Origin: TMP-86 sp044226865
GTDB lineage: Bacteria > Pseudomonadota > Gammaproteobacteria > Steroidobacterales > Steroidobacteraceae
Direction: 5' to 3'
Assembly (NCBI GenBank): GCA_044226865.1
Contig: JBGAGE010000003.1
Coordinates: forward strand, 372,001-436,000
Length of the DNA stretch: 64,000 nucleotides
Part shown: positions 52,531 to 60,992 of the stretch, one piece after another
Position numbering within the stretch: position 1 is the stretch's first letter
Layout: each line of letters opens with the position of its first letter
Program-made: the position numbers and the translations under genes
The notes under the pieces: generated by a model
What the model saw: only the letters and a program-made list of their open reading frames with translations
The model's database searches: none
What the model was told of the DNA's origin: nothing

Positions 52531-53772
52531 TCAGCCTGTCCGCGCGGCGTACGGCGCCCCGGCGCCGGGAACCCGCCGTGGCACCAGCATCGCCGTGCTG
52601 ATGCCGACGAACGCCGCCAGAAACGCATTGTAGTGAATCGTGCCCGACAACGACACGAACGAGTAGCACACGAGGAACCCGACGATCAGCGAGCGCCAAT
52701 TACTCTCCCGCGCCTTCCCCAACTGCATCAAGCGCCACGCCATGCTGGCGAACACCCCGTAGAACAACAGCAACCCGATCACCCCGAAGTTGTACAGAAG
52801 ATCCACCGGGGTCGAATGCGAGGTGATGCCGTAGGCGGCGCGGAAGGCCTCGGTTCCATGTCCGAACACAGGATCCTGCTTCCATCCCTCGATCCCCACC
52901 TTGCCCCAATTGCCGCGCTCCGCAAACGACGAATACCCGGGCAAGTCCTCCCTGGCTTCGAGCACCTCGATACCAAGCATCACGCGTTGCGCGCCCCGCT
53001 GCATGGTCTCGAGCATCGAACCGCTCGAACCAATCGCAAGCGGCAGTGCTAAAAGCACCGCCGCAACGACGAGCGACCGCCGCCGCAGTACGCGTCCATA
53101 GTGCCTCCAGTACATGAGCATCGACGCGAAAAGCCCCAGGACGATGCCAAGGTTGGTCTTGATGGATGTGGTGGCGACGATGTGAACCATGATGATGCCT
53201 TCCACGGCAAGCCAGGGCAGCAGGGTTCGTGCAAAGCAACTCAGCATCAACGTCAGGATGAGCCCGAACAGATACATGCCGGCGACCGCATTGTAGGAAA
53301 AATCAGCCGGGAACGAGAACGGGAATCCCTGTGTGATCGTATAGAACGCGGCCGCGCATCCGAATCCCATGAGCGCCCCGAACAACACGGCACGTGCGTC
53401 GTGGAAGCGGACCAACGACCCGAACAGCACCGCGATGATCAGGAAATTGGTCGCGGGAACCAGAGTATTCATCGCCAGTTCGAGGTCGTCCGTCCACAAC
53501 AGCGCGAGCAGCATGTATACGTAGAACCAGACGTAAATCGACAACTCCCTGCTCCAGAAGAGCCGGCGCCGCCACAGCAGGTGCACTCCCAACAGAGCGC
53601 TCGTGAAGGCCCCCAGGCGGGTCTGGCGCAAGTCCTCGGAATAAGCACTCATGGCAACGAACAGGCCGGCGCACGCGGACAGCAGCACCGTCAAGGACCA
53701 GGTCATGACGCGATTCAGCCATTGCACCTGCCCGACAGCGCGCCAGTCTCGGCCGGAGCCCGTGGCCATCAT
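52531..53772 (-). CDS. O-antigen polymerase/ligase family membrane protein (Wzy/WaaL-like)
   Basis: 413 residues with about ten to eleven predicted membrane helices and a periplasmic loop around 300-345 carrying GKVGIEGWKQDPVFGHGTE, the sort of loop (G-W-x-x-x-x-x-x-G-x-G) seen in Wzy_C/WaaL proteins. It either polymerises repeat units, which suits the Wzz-like gene at the window edge, or ligates the glycan to its final acceptor. ATG 53772 overlaps the acyltransferase stop. Polymerase and ligase cannot be told apart from the sequence. Confidence 0.87.
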   Translation of the reverse strand: MMATGSGRDWRAVGQVQWLNRVMTWSLTVLLSACAGLFVAMSAYSEDLRQTRLGAFTSALLGVHLLWRRRLFWSRELSIYVWFYVYMLLALLWTDDLELAMNTLVPATNFLIIAVLFGSLVRFHDARAVLFGALMGFGCAAAFYTITQGFPFSFPADFSYNAVAGMYLFGLILTLMLSCFARTLLPWLAVEGIIMVHIVATTSIKTNLGIVLGLFASMLMYWRHYGRVLRRRSLVVAAVLLALPLAIGSSGSMLETMQRGAQRVMLGIEVLEAREDLPGYSSFAERGNWGKVGIEGWKQDPVFGHGTEAFRAAYGITSHSTPVDLLYNFGVIGLLLFYGVFASMAWRLMQLGKARESNWRSLIVGFLVCYSFVSLSGTIHYNAFLAAFVGISTAMLVPRRVPGAGAPYAARTG

Positions 53773-54335
53773 CGCGTGTGCTCCGCCCGCCGGTCCGCCA
53801 CGATCCGCGCGGGAACGCCGGCGACGGTTACTCCTTCTGGCACCGGCTTGGTGACCACGCTGCCCGCGCCAATCACCGCATTGCGGCCGATCGTCACGCC
53901 ATCGAGCACCACCGTGCCGGCGCCCAGCCAGACGTTGTCGCCGATCTGGATGCCGCGGCCCGCCACGCCGGTCTCGATCAACCACCGGCCATCGGCGGAC
54001 ACGACATGATTGCCGGGAATGACGACACAGTGCGCCGCGATCCGCACGCCGTTGCCGATTCGCGTTCCGCCGTGCCCGTAGATGATGGAGAACGGATTAA
54101 CACTGCAGTGATCACCGAGCACGATGTCGCCACCGTAGGTCATCAGCATCGCATACGGATGAATCTCGCAGTACCGGCCGACGCTGATACTGCCGCCGTC
54201 GCGGTCGAGAAATTCACTGCGGGGCGACACCCAGCATGTCGGATCGATTCGCACCGGTTTCCCCGCGAATCGCAGCGCGAATCGCAGTCGGCGCGCGAGA
54301 AACAGCAGCTGACGGCGCCTCGCGAGGCTCAACAT
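53769..54335 (-). CDS. Left-handed beta-helix acyltransferase (WbbJ/LacA-like)
   Basis: 188 residues with many hexapeptide repeats (IHPYAMLMTYGGDIVLGD, IGDNVWLGAGTVVLDG, IGAGSVVTKPVPEGVTVAGV) and the catalytic-type histidine in the IAAHCVVIPGNHVVS segment. It probably O-acetylates a sugar of the glycan. Its start lies within the last 7 bp of the upstream gene. No specific substrate is evident. Confidence 0.88.
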   Translation of the reverse strand: MLSLARRRQLLFLARRLRFALRFAGKPVRIDPTCWVSPRSEFLDRDGGSISVGRYCEIHPYAMLMTYGGDIVLGDHCSVNPFSIIYGHGGTRIGNGVRIAAHCVVIPGNHVVSADGRWLIETGVAGRGIQIGDNVWLGAGTVVLDGVTIGRNAVIGAGSVVTKPVPEGVTVAGVPARIVADRRAEHTR

Positions 54336-55774
54336 CGGATCGATGCGCCGGGGGCAACCTCACCCGCCGGACGTCCCGCCTGCCATCGCGCGAGCGCCTC
54401 GAACAGCCGGACGAAGCCGCTGATCTCCGCCTCGTCGCGCCGGGTCGACCAATCGTTGTGTGCGGCCGGCATGAAGGGTGCCAGAAATCCCGCGTAGGCA
54501 TCGAGGATGTCCGCGCGCGACGGAGCGGCCGCAGCGAGCTTGCGCCGCACCAGCGCCGGAAGGTCCGCGACCGGCCCGATGGGGTCCGCCGAAGGGAAGA
54601 GCCTGACGGGCGACTCGGCGAGCACGATGACCGGCTTGCCGAGCAGTGAAGCTTCGAGGCCGATCGTCCCCTGGATGGAAAACAGCAGATCCATGCGCTC
54701 CAGGAACCTGCGCGTGTCAGCAAACGGGGCGACGATTTCCACACCAGGCAGGGACCTCATCTTCTGCAATTGCTCGAGCGAATAGTTAGCAACATCGCTC
54801 TTGTGTATCTTGACCAACAACTTGTGCGTGGGTGGAAGCGAGCGCGCCAACAGCTCGATCACCCACATCTGATTTGCGCAGAACGGAGCCCAGACATCGA
54901 TGGAAGATTCAGGCTGCATGTGCAATGCGAACAAGGCAAAAGGTCGGGATGGCGGCTCAAGTACCGTAGGCACATGCGCCAGCGCATCGCGGGCGGCAGC
55001 CGATCGGCGGTAGACGCGCAACGCGGCGGCAACATCATGTGCGGCGGGCTGTTCGACGAAGCGCAGAAATGGCCGCCGGGGCGCCTTGCCGAGCGTGCGC
55101 CGCAGCGAACTCAACCGGCGCGGGAGGCGGGCGAGCTTTCCCAGCAAGGGTGCCGGCGCGGGCGCGATGTAAGCCGGCGCCTGGATGGTCCTCGCCTCGA
55201 ATTGCGCCAGCGACTGTTCCGCGAGACGCCGCGTCGCTTCCGGATCGCATCCATCGAGCAGGATGCGCGCTGCAGGCGTCATCCGGTTGCAGAAGCACGC
55301 GTAGCCGCGGGGGATGACGCTGAAATGGAGTGCAAACCAAGGGATTCCCAGACGCCGGGCAACCGCGAGGCCCATTCCGCCATGCAGCGCGTCGAACGCG
55401 CCGATGATCACCGATGGGCGTATCTCGGCGATCCGTCGCGTCAACTGCCGGGCGAGGTAGGTGGCATAGCGCAGGGCGTCCTCGTAGGCAACCTTGGAGA
55501 CGACCCGGTCCCCGAGGATCATGTTGTGAATCGTCGGGATGTCATCACGCTCGAGCGAACCCAGCAAGGCGCGGTCGGCTGCCGGCATCGGCGGGTTGGG
55601 CTCGTCATTCAGGAAATGAACGTTCGCGGGCACACTCCCCGACCAGGAGTGGGCGTCGAGAGCCGGGTGAACCAGATGCGAGAATTGCAGTTCGCCGCTC
55701 ACGGCAATCCGCTGCCAGAGTCTCTCCACCAGTTCCTGGGGAGCCCCCACGGTCAGAAAATGTAGCGAGCTCAT
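54329..55774 (-). CDS. Capsule-polysaccharide-biosynthesis-type protein; candidate pseudaminic acid transferase
   Basis: 481 residues with no recognisable GT4 signature. The C-terminal half carries MQPESSIDVWAPFCANQMW, LVKIHKSDVANYSLEQL and FSIQGTIGLEASLLGKPVIV, the pattern of KpsS/LipB-like and related capsule proteins (GT-B, CDP-glycerol/CMP-sugar type). It lies right after the pse genes. Because KpsC/KpsS use CMP-Kdo, a CMP-pseudaminic acid donor is an attractive but unproven role. ATG 55774 is chosen over an 8-residue longer start. Confidence 0.65.
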   Translation of the reverse strand: MSSLHFLTVGAPQELVERLWQRIAVSGELQFSHLVHPALDAHSWSGSVPANVHFLNDEPNPPMPAADRALLGSLERDDIPTIHNMILGDRVVSKVAYEDALRYATYLARQLTRRIAEIRPSVIIGAFDALHGGMGLAVARRLGIPWFALHFSVIPRGYACFCNRMTPAARILLDGCDPEATRRLAEQSLAQFEARTIQAPAYIAPAPAPLLGKLARLPRRLSSLRRTLGKAPRRPFLRFVEQPAAHDVAAALRVYRRSAAARDALAHVPTVLEPPSRPFALFALHMQPESSIDVWAPFCANQMWVIELLARSLPPTHKLLVKIHKSDVANYSLEQLQKMRSLPGVEIVAPFADTRRFLERMDLLFSIQGTIGLEASLLGKPVIVLAESPVRLFPSADPIGPVADLPALVRRKLAAAAPSRADILDAYAGFLAPFMPAAHNDWSTRRDEAEISGFVRLFEALARWQAGRPAGEVAPGASIRC

Positions 55775-55831
55775 GGGGGCCCGTTCACCTCGCCGCACGG
55801 ACGCTGACCGGATCGGGGTAACGGCTGGATA

Positions 55832-56863
55832 TCATTCGACGTCTTCCCAGCGCAGCGGTTCGCCGCGCGGCAGATTGCGCCGGGCATGGCGCCCCAGCAC
55901 GCGCGGCAGATCCCTCGGCGGCAGTCCCAGGCCCGGCCTGATGGCCCGAACGTTGCCCGCGTTGAACGCCTCGCCCGCGGCGATATCCCGCACGATGAAC
56001 AGCGAGCGTGCGTGTTCGGCACCGGCGCGCAAACCGCGCTGCAGGATGCCGGCATCGCCAAGGGCCTGCCACGCAGCGCGGGTTTCACGTACCAAGCCCT
56101 TCAATTCGTCAGGTTCGAGTGAGAACTTCGCGTCCGGGCCGCCGTCCGCGCGGGACACCGTGAAATGCTTCTCGATAATGACGGCACCACGCGCCACCGC
56201 CAGTACGGCAGCAAAATGGCTCAACGAGTGATCGGACAGGCCGACGGCCACCCCGAGTCCAGCCAGCATGTCCAGCGCGCGGATATTCATCTCCGCAGTG
56301 CTCGCGGGGTATTGCGAAATGCAATGCAGCAGCGCAATTTCCCGCGCGCCGCCCTCGCGCAACACCTTGAGGCTCTGGTGCACCTCGTCGATGCTCGCCA
56401 CGCCTGTCGACGCCAGCACCGGTTTGCCGGTGGACGCCGCCGCCCGCAGCAACGGATCATCGCAGAACTCGAAGGAGGCGATCTTGTACGCGGGACAATC
56501 CAGGTCCTGCAGCAGCTTCACCGCCCGCTCATCGAAGGGCGAGCTGAACAAGGTGATGCCGCAGTCGCGCGCCACCTTGAACAACCGTGCTGTGAAACCC
56601 GGCGGCAAGGCGATTTGTTGATAGAGTCGGTAATAGTTCATGCCTTCCCACGGCGGGGTGCGGATCATGAATTCGGGACGATCGCAGTCGATGGTGAGGG
56701 AATCGGCATCGAAGGTCTGTATCTTCACGGCGTCGGCACCCGCCGAGGCGGCGATCTCGATCAGCCGGCAGGCTCGTTCCGGATCTGCCAGGTGATTGTT
56801 GGAGATCTCCGCCACCACGTACGGCGGATGGTCAGGACCAATCGGCCGCCCTGCAATGATCAT
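55832..56863 (-). CDS. pseI: Pseudaminic acid synthase (PseI, NeuB family)
   Basis: 343 residues: NeuB-type TIM barrel opening PYVVAEISNNHLADPERA, with AVKIQTFDADSLTI, CPAYKIASFEFCDDPLL and EKHFTVSRADGGPDAKFSL, and a C-terminal SAF (antifreeze-like) domain from about 280. Condenses the 6-deoxy-AltdiNAc sugar with PEP to pseudaminic acid. ATG 56863 has GGGAG at a good distance; an upstream ATG at 56914 would add a weakly conserved stretch. The complete pse set next to it favours PseI over NeuB or LegI. Confidence 0.93.
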   Translation of the reverse strand: MIIAGRPIGPDHPPYVVAEISNNHLADPERACRLIEIAASAGADAVKIQTFDADSLTIDCDRPEFMIRTPPWEGMNYYRLYQQIALPPGFTARLFKVARDCGITLFSSPFDERAVKLLQDLDCPAYKIASFEFCDDPLLRAAASTGKPVLASTGVASIDEVHQSLKVLREGGAREIALLHCISQYPASTAEMNIRALDMLAGLGVAVGLSDHSLSHFAAVLAVARGAVIIEKHFTVSRADGGPDAKFSLEPDELKGLVRETRAAWQALGDAGILQRGLRAGAEHARSLFIVRDIAAGEAFNAGNVRAIRPGLGLPPRDLPRVLGRHARRNLPRGEPLRWEDVE

Positions 56864-56885
56864 GAGTCGCGCTCCCGAGTCGCCG

Positions 56886-56907
56886 CCGCGCGCCGAAGCG
56901 CGCGCGG
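56886..56907. repeat. GC-rich hairpin in the pseGH-pseI spacer
   Basis: CCGCGCGC (56886-56893) and its complement GCGCGCGG (56900-56907) form an 8-bp stem; on the minus-strand RNA the stem can instead close a UUCG tetraloop. It lies in the 107-bp gap upstream of pseI, the longest gap in the pse operon, where it could tune pseI expression or mRNA decay. Confidence 0.4.
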
Positions 56908-56970
56908 CCGGCATTGCATGTCGTTGAATCCAGCGGTCATTGTAGCAGCGAACGCGTATCGCTCGGCGCA

Positions 56971-58479
56971 TCATCCAGGCGCACGGCGTTCGAAAACGCG
57001 CAATGCCGGGCCGGAGCCGACTTCGACGAATCCCAATCGCTCGAATACCGCCGCCGACGCCTGGTTGCCGTGCTTTACCTCAGCCAGGAACCGCGGGCTG
57101 CCTGGCTCCCGCCATGTCGCCAAGCCGAGTTGCACCAGGCGTGCGCCCCATCCTCGTCCACGAAATATCGCATCGACGGAGTAATTGATGAGATAGGCGT
57201 CGTCGCGCCGCGTGAATCGGATCTGGCCCACTGGCATCCCGTCGCACTCCATCATCAACAGGCGGTTCTCGGCATGCGCCAGTTGTTCAGCGAACCAGGC
57301 GCGGTGATGCGCAAAATCGATTGGTCCGGTCCGGTTCGACTGGGCGCGCACATCGGGGTCGTTGACCCAGGCAAAATACTGGTAGACATCGTCCGGGCGC
57401 GCCGGCCGAAGCGCCAATTGGTCGGAGGCCGCAGGCAGGATCGCGTCGGCCACGCGCGCCGCGCCCCAGCCGTCGACGCACGCCCTGCCGCGTTCGCCCA
57501 TCTCGATCCGTTCATCCGGATGCGCCGCAGCGGCCAGGACCAACTCTGCGAGGGCGCCGGCCTGCACATCGTCTTGGTGCCCTGCGTAGTAGATCAAGCC
57601 CTCGGCGGCCAGCGCCAGGCATCCCGGCCGCTGATTCTCCGCAATGCTGACCACGATGCCCGGCAGGCCGAGGCACATCCTTTCCCAGGAGGTGATGCCG
57701 CCTGCGCCAATCGCCAAGTCCGCCGCTTCCATCAGTCCCGCCAGGCTTCGTTGCGGCTCCCAAACGGTCGTGCGTGGCCGCGCGGATGCAGCAGCCCGCA
57801 ACTCCTCGCGCTGCCGGTGGTTGACGCCGACGACGACGTCGACATGCAGGCTCCGCAGACGATCCGAGGAAAGCGCGCGGAGGGCAACTGCGGTGAGATT
57901 CGACGGATCGGAACCACCGAAGGAAACCAGAATTCGCCCGATGTCGGCGCGCGTATTGCGCGCCGAAGCCCGCCGGTATTCGCGACCCAACAGGGCAAAG
58001 CGAGGCCCGAGAAATTGCCGAGCCGAATCCGGCAGCAGGCGATCGTATCTTCCTGGGCGCAGCGACAGGTTCTGATCGACCAGCACATCGCAGTCATGGC
58101 GCCGATCAGCCAGATCATCGATCACCAGGATGCGTCCGACATGCGGGCGGACTCTTGCCTCCCACGTCGCGTCGATGCCGTAATGATCCACCACCAGCCA
58201 TTCGGGACGCGCTGGCATCCGATCGAGCGTTTGCCGCGCATCGAGCTGGAGTGACGTGCCCAGCGGGTCAGCGCTCATGCCAGGCTCTGGAGCAGGCAGC
58301 AGAGCCACGTCGATGCCGCGCTGCTCGATCAGCGCCTGCAGGTGACCCACATGCGCACGGCACAGGAACGTGATCCGCGCGCCGCGTGCCAACAAGTCCT
58401 GGGCGAGCGCCAGGCAACGCATGACGTGCCCGACGCCCAGGGCATAGGACGCGTCCACACGGAAGATCACCTCCGTCAT
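56971..58479 (-). CDS. pseG: PseG-PseH fusion: UDP-sugar hydrolase and N-acetyltransferase of pseudaminic acid synthesis
   Basis: 502 residues joining two enzymes normally encoded apart. Residues 1-350 are PseG (GT-B-like hydrolase): RVDASYALGVGHVMRCLALA with catalytic-type His18, VDQNLSLRP, VSFGGSDPSN and AIGAGGITSWERMCLGLPG. Residues 354-500 are a GNAT domain of the PseH kind with VDAIFRGRGWGARLVQLGL (acetyl-CoA loop) and the NQASAAVFERLGF motif. PseH acetylates the 4-amino group, then PseG removes UDP. There is no stop or frameshift between the parts. The ATG at 58479 starts 22 bp after the methylase stop. Confidence 0.92.
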   Translation of the reverse strand: MTEVIFRVDASYALGVGHVMRCLALAQDLLARGARITFLCRAHVGHLQALIEQRGIDVALLPAPEPGMSADPLGTSLQLDARQTLDRMPARPEWLVVDHYGIDATWEARVRPHVGRILVIDDLADRRHDCDVLVDQNLSLRPGRYDRLLPDSARQFLGPRFALLGREYRRASARNTRADIGRILVSFGGSDPSNLTAVALRALSSDRLRSLHVDVVVGVNHRQREELRAAASARPRTTVWEPQRSLAGLMEAADLAIGAGGITSWERMCLGLPGIVVSIAENQRPGCLALAAEGLIYYAGHQDDVQAGALAELVLAAAAHPDERIEMGERGRACVDGWGAARVADAILPAASDQLALRPARPDDVYQYFAWVNDPDVRAQSNRTGPIDFAHHRAWFAEQLAHAENRLLMMECDGMPVGQIRFTRRDDAYLINYSVDAIFRGRGWGARLVQLGLATWREPGSPRFLAEVKHGNQASAAVFERLGFVEVGSGPALRVFERRAPG

Positions 58480-58501
58480 GTCAGAGGCGGATCGCCGGAC
58501 A

Positions 58502-59131
58502 TCATTCCTGCTTCTCGAGCACGAACCAGGTCAGATCATCCTGGGCGAACACGGGGTCCCGGCGCCACACGAATCCGTAGTCGACCACCCGCAGTTGCGG
58601 GAACCGTTCGAGCATGTCGCCGGCGAAATCCCGCTTGAACAGGCGGTTCTCGTGTCCCCGGTAGGCTATCGTCACCGGGGAGGGGTTGTAGTACTCCGCG
58701 ATCAGAATGTAGCGGCGGCTGACGCGGAACAACGAATCGTAGACACGGGGCAGGTACTCTGGGTTGATGTGGATCAACACACCCTTGATGAGCGCGATAT
58801 CCCATTGCGTCTGTGCTTCGAATTCCAGGATCGAGCCATGATGGATCCGGTTCACCCCACCCCAGGCCCGGAGTTGCTTCACCGCTTCGGCATTGATCTC
58901 GATGGCATCCAGGGTCATCTCCGGCCTCAGCAGCCGGATGGCACGCAGGTTCATGCCGATGTTCGACCCGAATTCGATCAGCGAGGAACTGCCGTGGCAG
59001 CGCGCCAGCATCTTCGCGAGCATGGCCGCGTTGCTGGCGATCATCGCCTCGCCAGTGTTGCGGTCCGCATAGTCGCCGCCGAAGGGTCCCGCCCAGAATT
59101 CCTCCTGTTCGGTCGCGAAGCGCTTGGTCAT
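58502..59131 (-). CDS. Pseudaminic acid biosynthesis-associated methylase
   Basis: 209 residues. KRFATEQEEFWAGPFGGDYADRN at the start (quoted region 3-25 shows the EEFWAGPFGGDY signature) and LIEFGSNIGMNLRAIRLL as SAM motif I match a methylase family found in Pse loci. It probably methylates pseudaminic acid or its precursor. ATG 59131 overlaps the pseF stop by 4 bp, and the gene sits inside the pse operon, which supports the role. Confidence 0.88.
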   Translation of the reverse strand: MTKRFATEQEEFWAGPFGGDYADRNTGEAMIASNAAMLAKMLARCHGSSSLIEFGSNIGMNLRAIRLLRPEMTLDAIEINAEAVKQLRAWGGVNRIHHGSILEFEAQTQWDIALIKGVLIHINPEYLPRVYDSLFRVSRRYILIAEYYNPSPVTIAYRGHENRLFKRDFAGDMLERFPQLRVVDYGFVWRRDPVFAQDDLTWFVLEKQE

Positions 59132-59841
59132 GGTGATGTATCCTGGTGTCCGCCCAAACTCGTCATGTAAGCGGCGAGCCACTCGGCACGCCGCCAATCA
59201 TCCTCGGTATCGATGTCCTGCACGCGCCAACGTGGCAGGCTCACCACACTCGAGTGCCGGTCGAAAATCAGCAACCGCTGCAGCCACGCCTGCGGCCGTC
59301 CCCAGTAGAACTGAGCCGCATCGTGCAGCGACTCCGGCAGATCCTGCGAACGCGATTGGAAATGCTGCGGGAAGAACATGGTCAATCCGCCGTCGGCGTC
59401 GCGGCGGAAGGCGCGTTGCACCGGCGCCGCGAAGCTCGTCGCCGCGAACACGTATTGCCAGCCGCCCGCCTCGAGCATGTCGAGCCCGACCTTCAGGTCG
59501 CGTTGCTGGATGAACGGCGCGGTTGCGTAGATGCAGCACACGGCCCGCAACGCTGCTCCTTCCTGTTGCAACCATTGCACGGCATGTGCGATCACCTCGA
59601 TCGTGCCGGTGCGGTCATCGGCGATCCCGGCCGGCCGCCGGAAGGGAACCTCGGCCCCGCAGCGGCCTGCGACCTCGGCGATCTCCTCGTCCTCCGTCGA
59701 GACGATGATCCGGTCGAACAGGCCCGAGTTCGCAGCAGCGTCGATCGAATGTGCAATCATCGGGCGCCCCGCAAACGGCCGGATATTCTTGCGCGGGATG
59801 CGTTTGCTGCCACCGCGCGCAGGGATCACCGCCACCCTCAC
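59128..59841 (-). CDS. pseF: Pseudaminic acid cytidylyltransferase
   Basis: 237 residues. VAVIPARGGSKRIPRKNIRP is the CMP-acyl-sugar transferase signature; APFIQQRDL and QFYWGRPQAW are typical of PseF as distinct from NeuA/LegF. It activates pseudaminic acid with CTP to CMP-Pse, the transferase donor. I place the start at GTG 59841, which overlaps the pseC stop (GTGA) and gives the usual MRVAVIPARGG; TTG 59847 is the alternative. Confidence 0.94.
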   Translation of the reverse strand: MRVAVIPARGGSKRIPRKNIRPFAGRPMIAHSIDAAANSGLFDRIIVSTEDEEIAEVAGRCGAEVPFRRPAGIADDRTGTIEVIAHAVQWLQQEGAALRAVCCIYATAPFIQQRDLKVGLDMLEAGGWQYVFAATSFAAPVQRAFRRDADGGLTMFFPQHFQSRSQDLPESLHDAAQFYWGRPQAWLQRLLIFDRHSSVVSLPRWRVQDIDTEDDWRRAEWLAAYMTSLGGHQDTSP

Positions 59842-60992
59842 AGACAACTCCGCAGGGCCTCAACAACCTCGATCTGCTGCGCATCGCTCATGGCCGCGAA
59901 GAGAGGCAGTGTCAGGCCAGTCGCGCCATAGCGCTCGGCCTCGGGAAACATGCCTGGAGTGAAGCCCAGACGACGATAGTACGGCTGCAGATGCACCGGC
60001 TCATAGTGGACGTTCACACCGATGCCACGTTCGCGCAGCGTGTCGAACACGTACCGTCGGGACTGCGCGGTGCGGCGCGGGTCCAGGCGCACCACATACA
60101 GATGGAAGGCTGACCGGTTGCCCGCGCTCACTGACGGCAACTGCAGCGGCAGCCCGCCGAGCAGCGAGGCGTACTGCGCCGCGAGCTGATTGCGGCGCTC
60201 CACGAAGCCGGCCAACCTGCTCAACTGGCTCAAGCCCAGTGCCGCATGCAGGTCGGTGAGGCGGTAATTGAACCCCAGCAGTTGCTGTTCGTAGTGCCAG
60301 GCCGGCGGATTCGGTGCTTGCATGAGCGCCGGGTCGCGTGTGATTCCGTGGGTCCGCAGCATCATCATGGACCGCGCGAGCGCAGGATCGTTGGTCAGGG
60401 CCATCCCACCTTCGCCGCTGGTCACGATCTTGACCGGATGGAAGCTGAACACCGTGATGTCGGCCCAGCGGCAGCTGCCGACGGGCTGCCCGTGACGGGT
60501 CGCGCCGATCGCGTGCGAGGCATCTTCGATCACCTTGAACCCGTACTCGCGTGCCAGTTCCGCGATCTCCTCCTGTTCGACCGGCTGGCCGCCGAAGTCG
60601 ACCGGCACCACCACCTTGGGAAGCGCGCCGGCGGCGCGCGCCTGGAGGAGCTTGGTGCGCAACGCCGGCAGGCTCATATTCCAGCTGTGCGGGTCGATGT
60701 CGACGAAATCCACGTCGGCACCGCAGTACCTCGCGCAATTCGCCGATGCTACGAATGTGTTGGGGACGGTCCAAAGACGGTCCCCGGGACCCAGGCCCAG
60801 TGCCAGCGCGGCGATGTGCAGTGCAGACGTGGCACTGTTGACCGCGACCGCATGTCTTGCACCGGTGAGCCTCATCACCGCTTCCTCGAACCTGGGGACG
60901 AGGGGTCCCTGGGTCAGGAAATCCGAGCGCAGCACCGACACCACCGCGTCGATATCGGCCTGGCTGACGTCCTGGCGGCCGTAGGGAATCAT
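59838..60992 (-). CDS. pseC: UDP-4-amino-4,6-dideoxy-N-acetyl-beta-L-altrosamine transaminase
   Basis: 384-residue DegT-family PLP enzyme: IPYGRQDVSQADIDAVVSVL at the start, VIEDASHAIGATRHGQPVG and the PLP lysine in FSFHPVKIVTSGEGG. It aminates the PseB product with glutamate. It overlaps pseB and pseF by 4 bp each. Adjacent pseB makes PseC the specific call within a broad family. Confidence 0.95.
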   Translation of the reverse strand: MIPYGRQDVSQADIDAVVSVLRSDFLTQGPLVPRFEEAVMRLTGARHAVAVNSATSALHIAALALGLGPGDRLWTVPNTFVASANCARYCGADVDFVDIDPHSWNMSLPALRTKLLQARAAGALPKVVVPVDFGGQPVEQEEIAELAREYGFKVIEDASHAIGATRHGQPVGSCRWADITVFSFHPVKIVTSGEGGMALTNDPALARSMMMLRTHGITRDPALMQAPNPPAWHYEQQLLGFNYRLTDLHAALGLSQLSRLAGFVERRNQLAAQYASLLGGLPLQLPSVSAGNRSAFHLYVVRLDPRRTAQSRRYVFDTLRERGIGVNVHYEPVHLQPYYRRLGFTPGMFPEAERYGATGLTLPLFAAMSDAQQIEVVEALRSCL

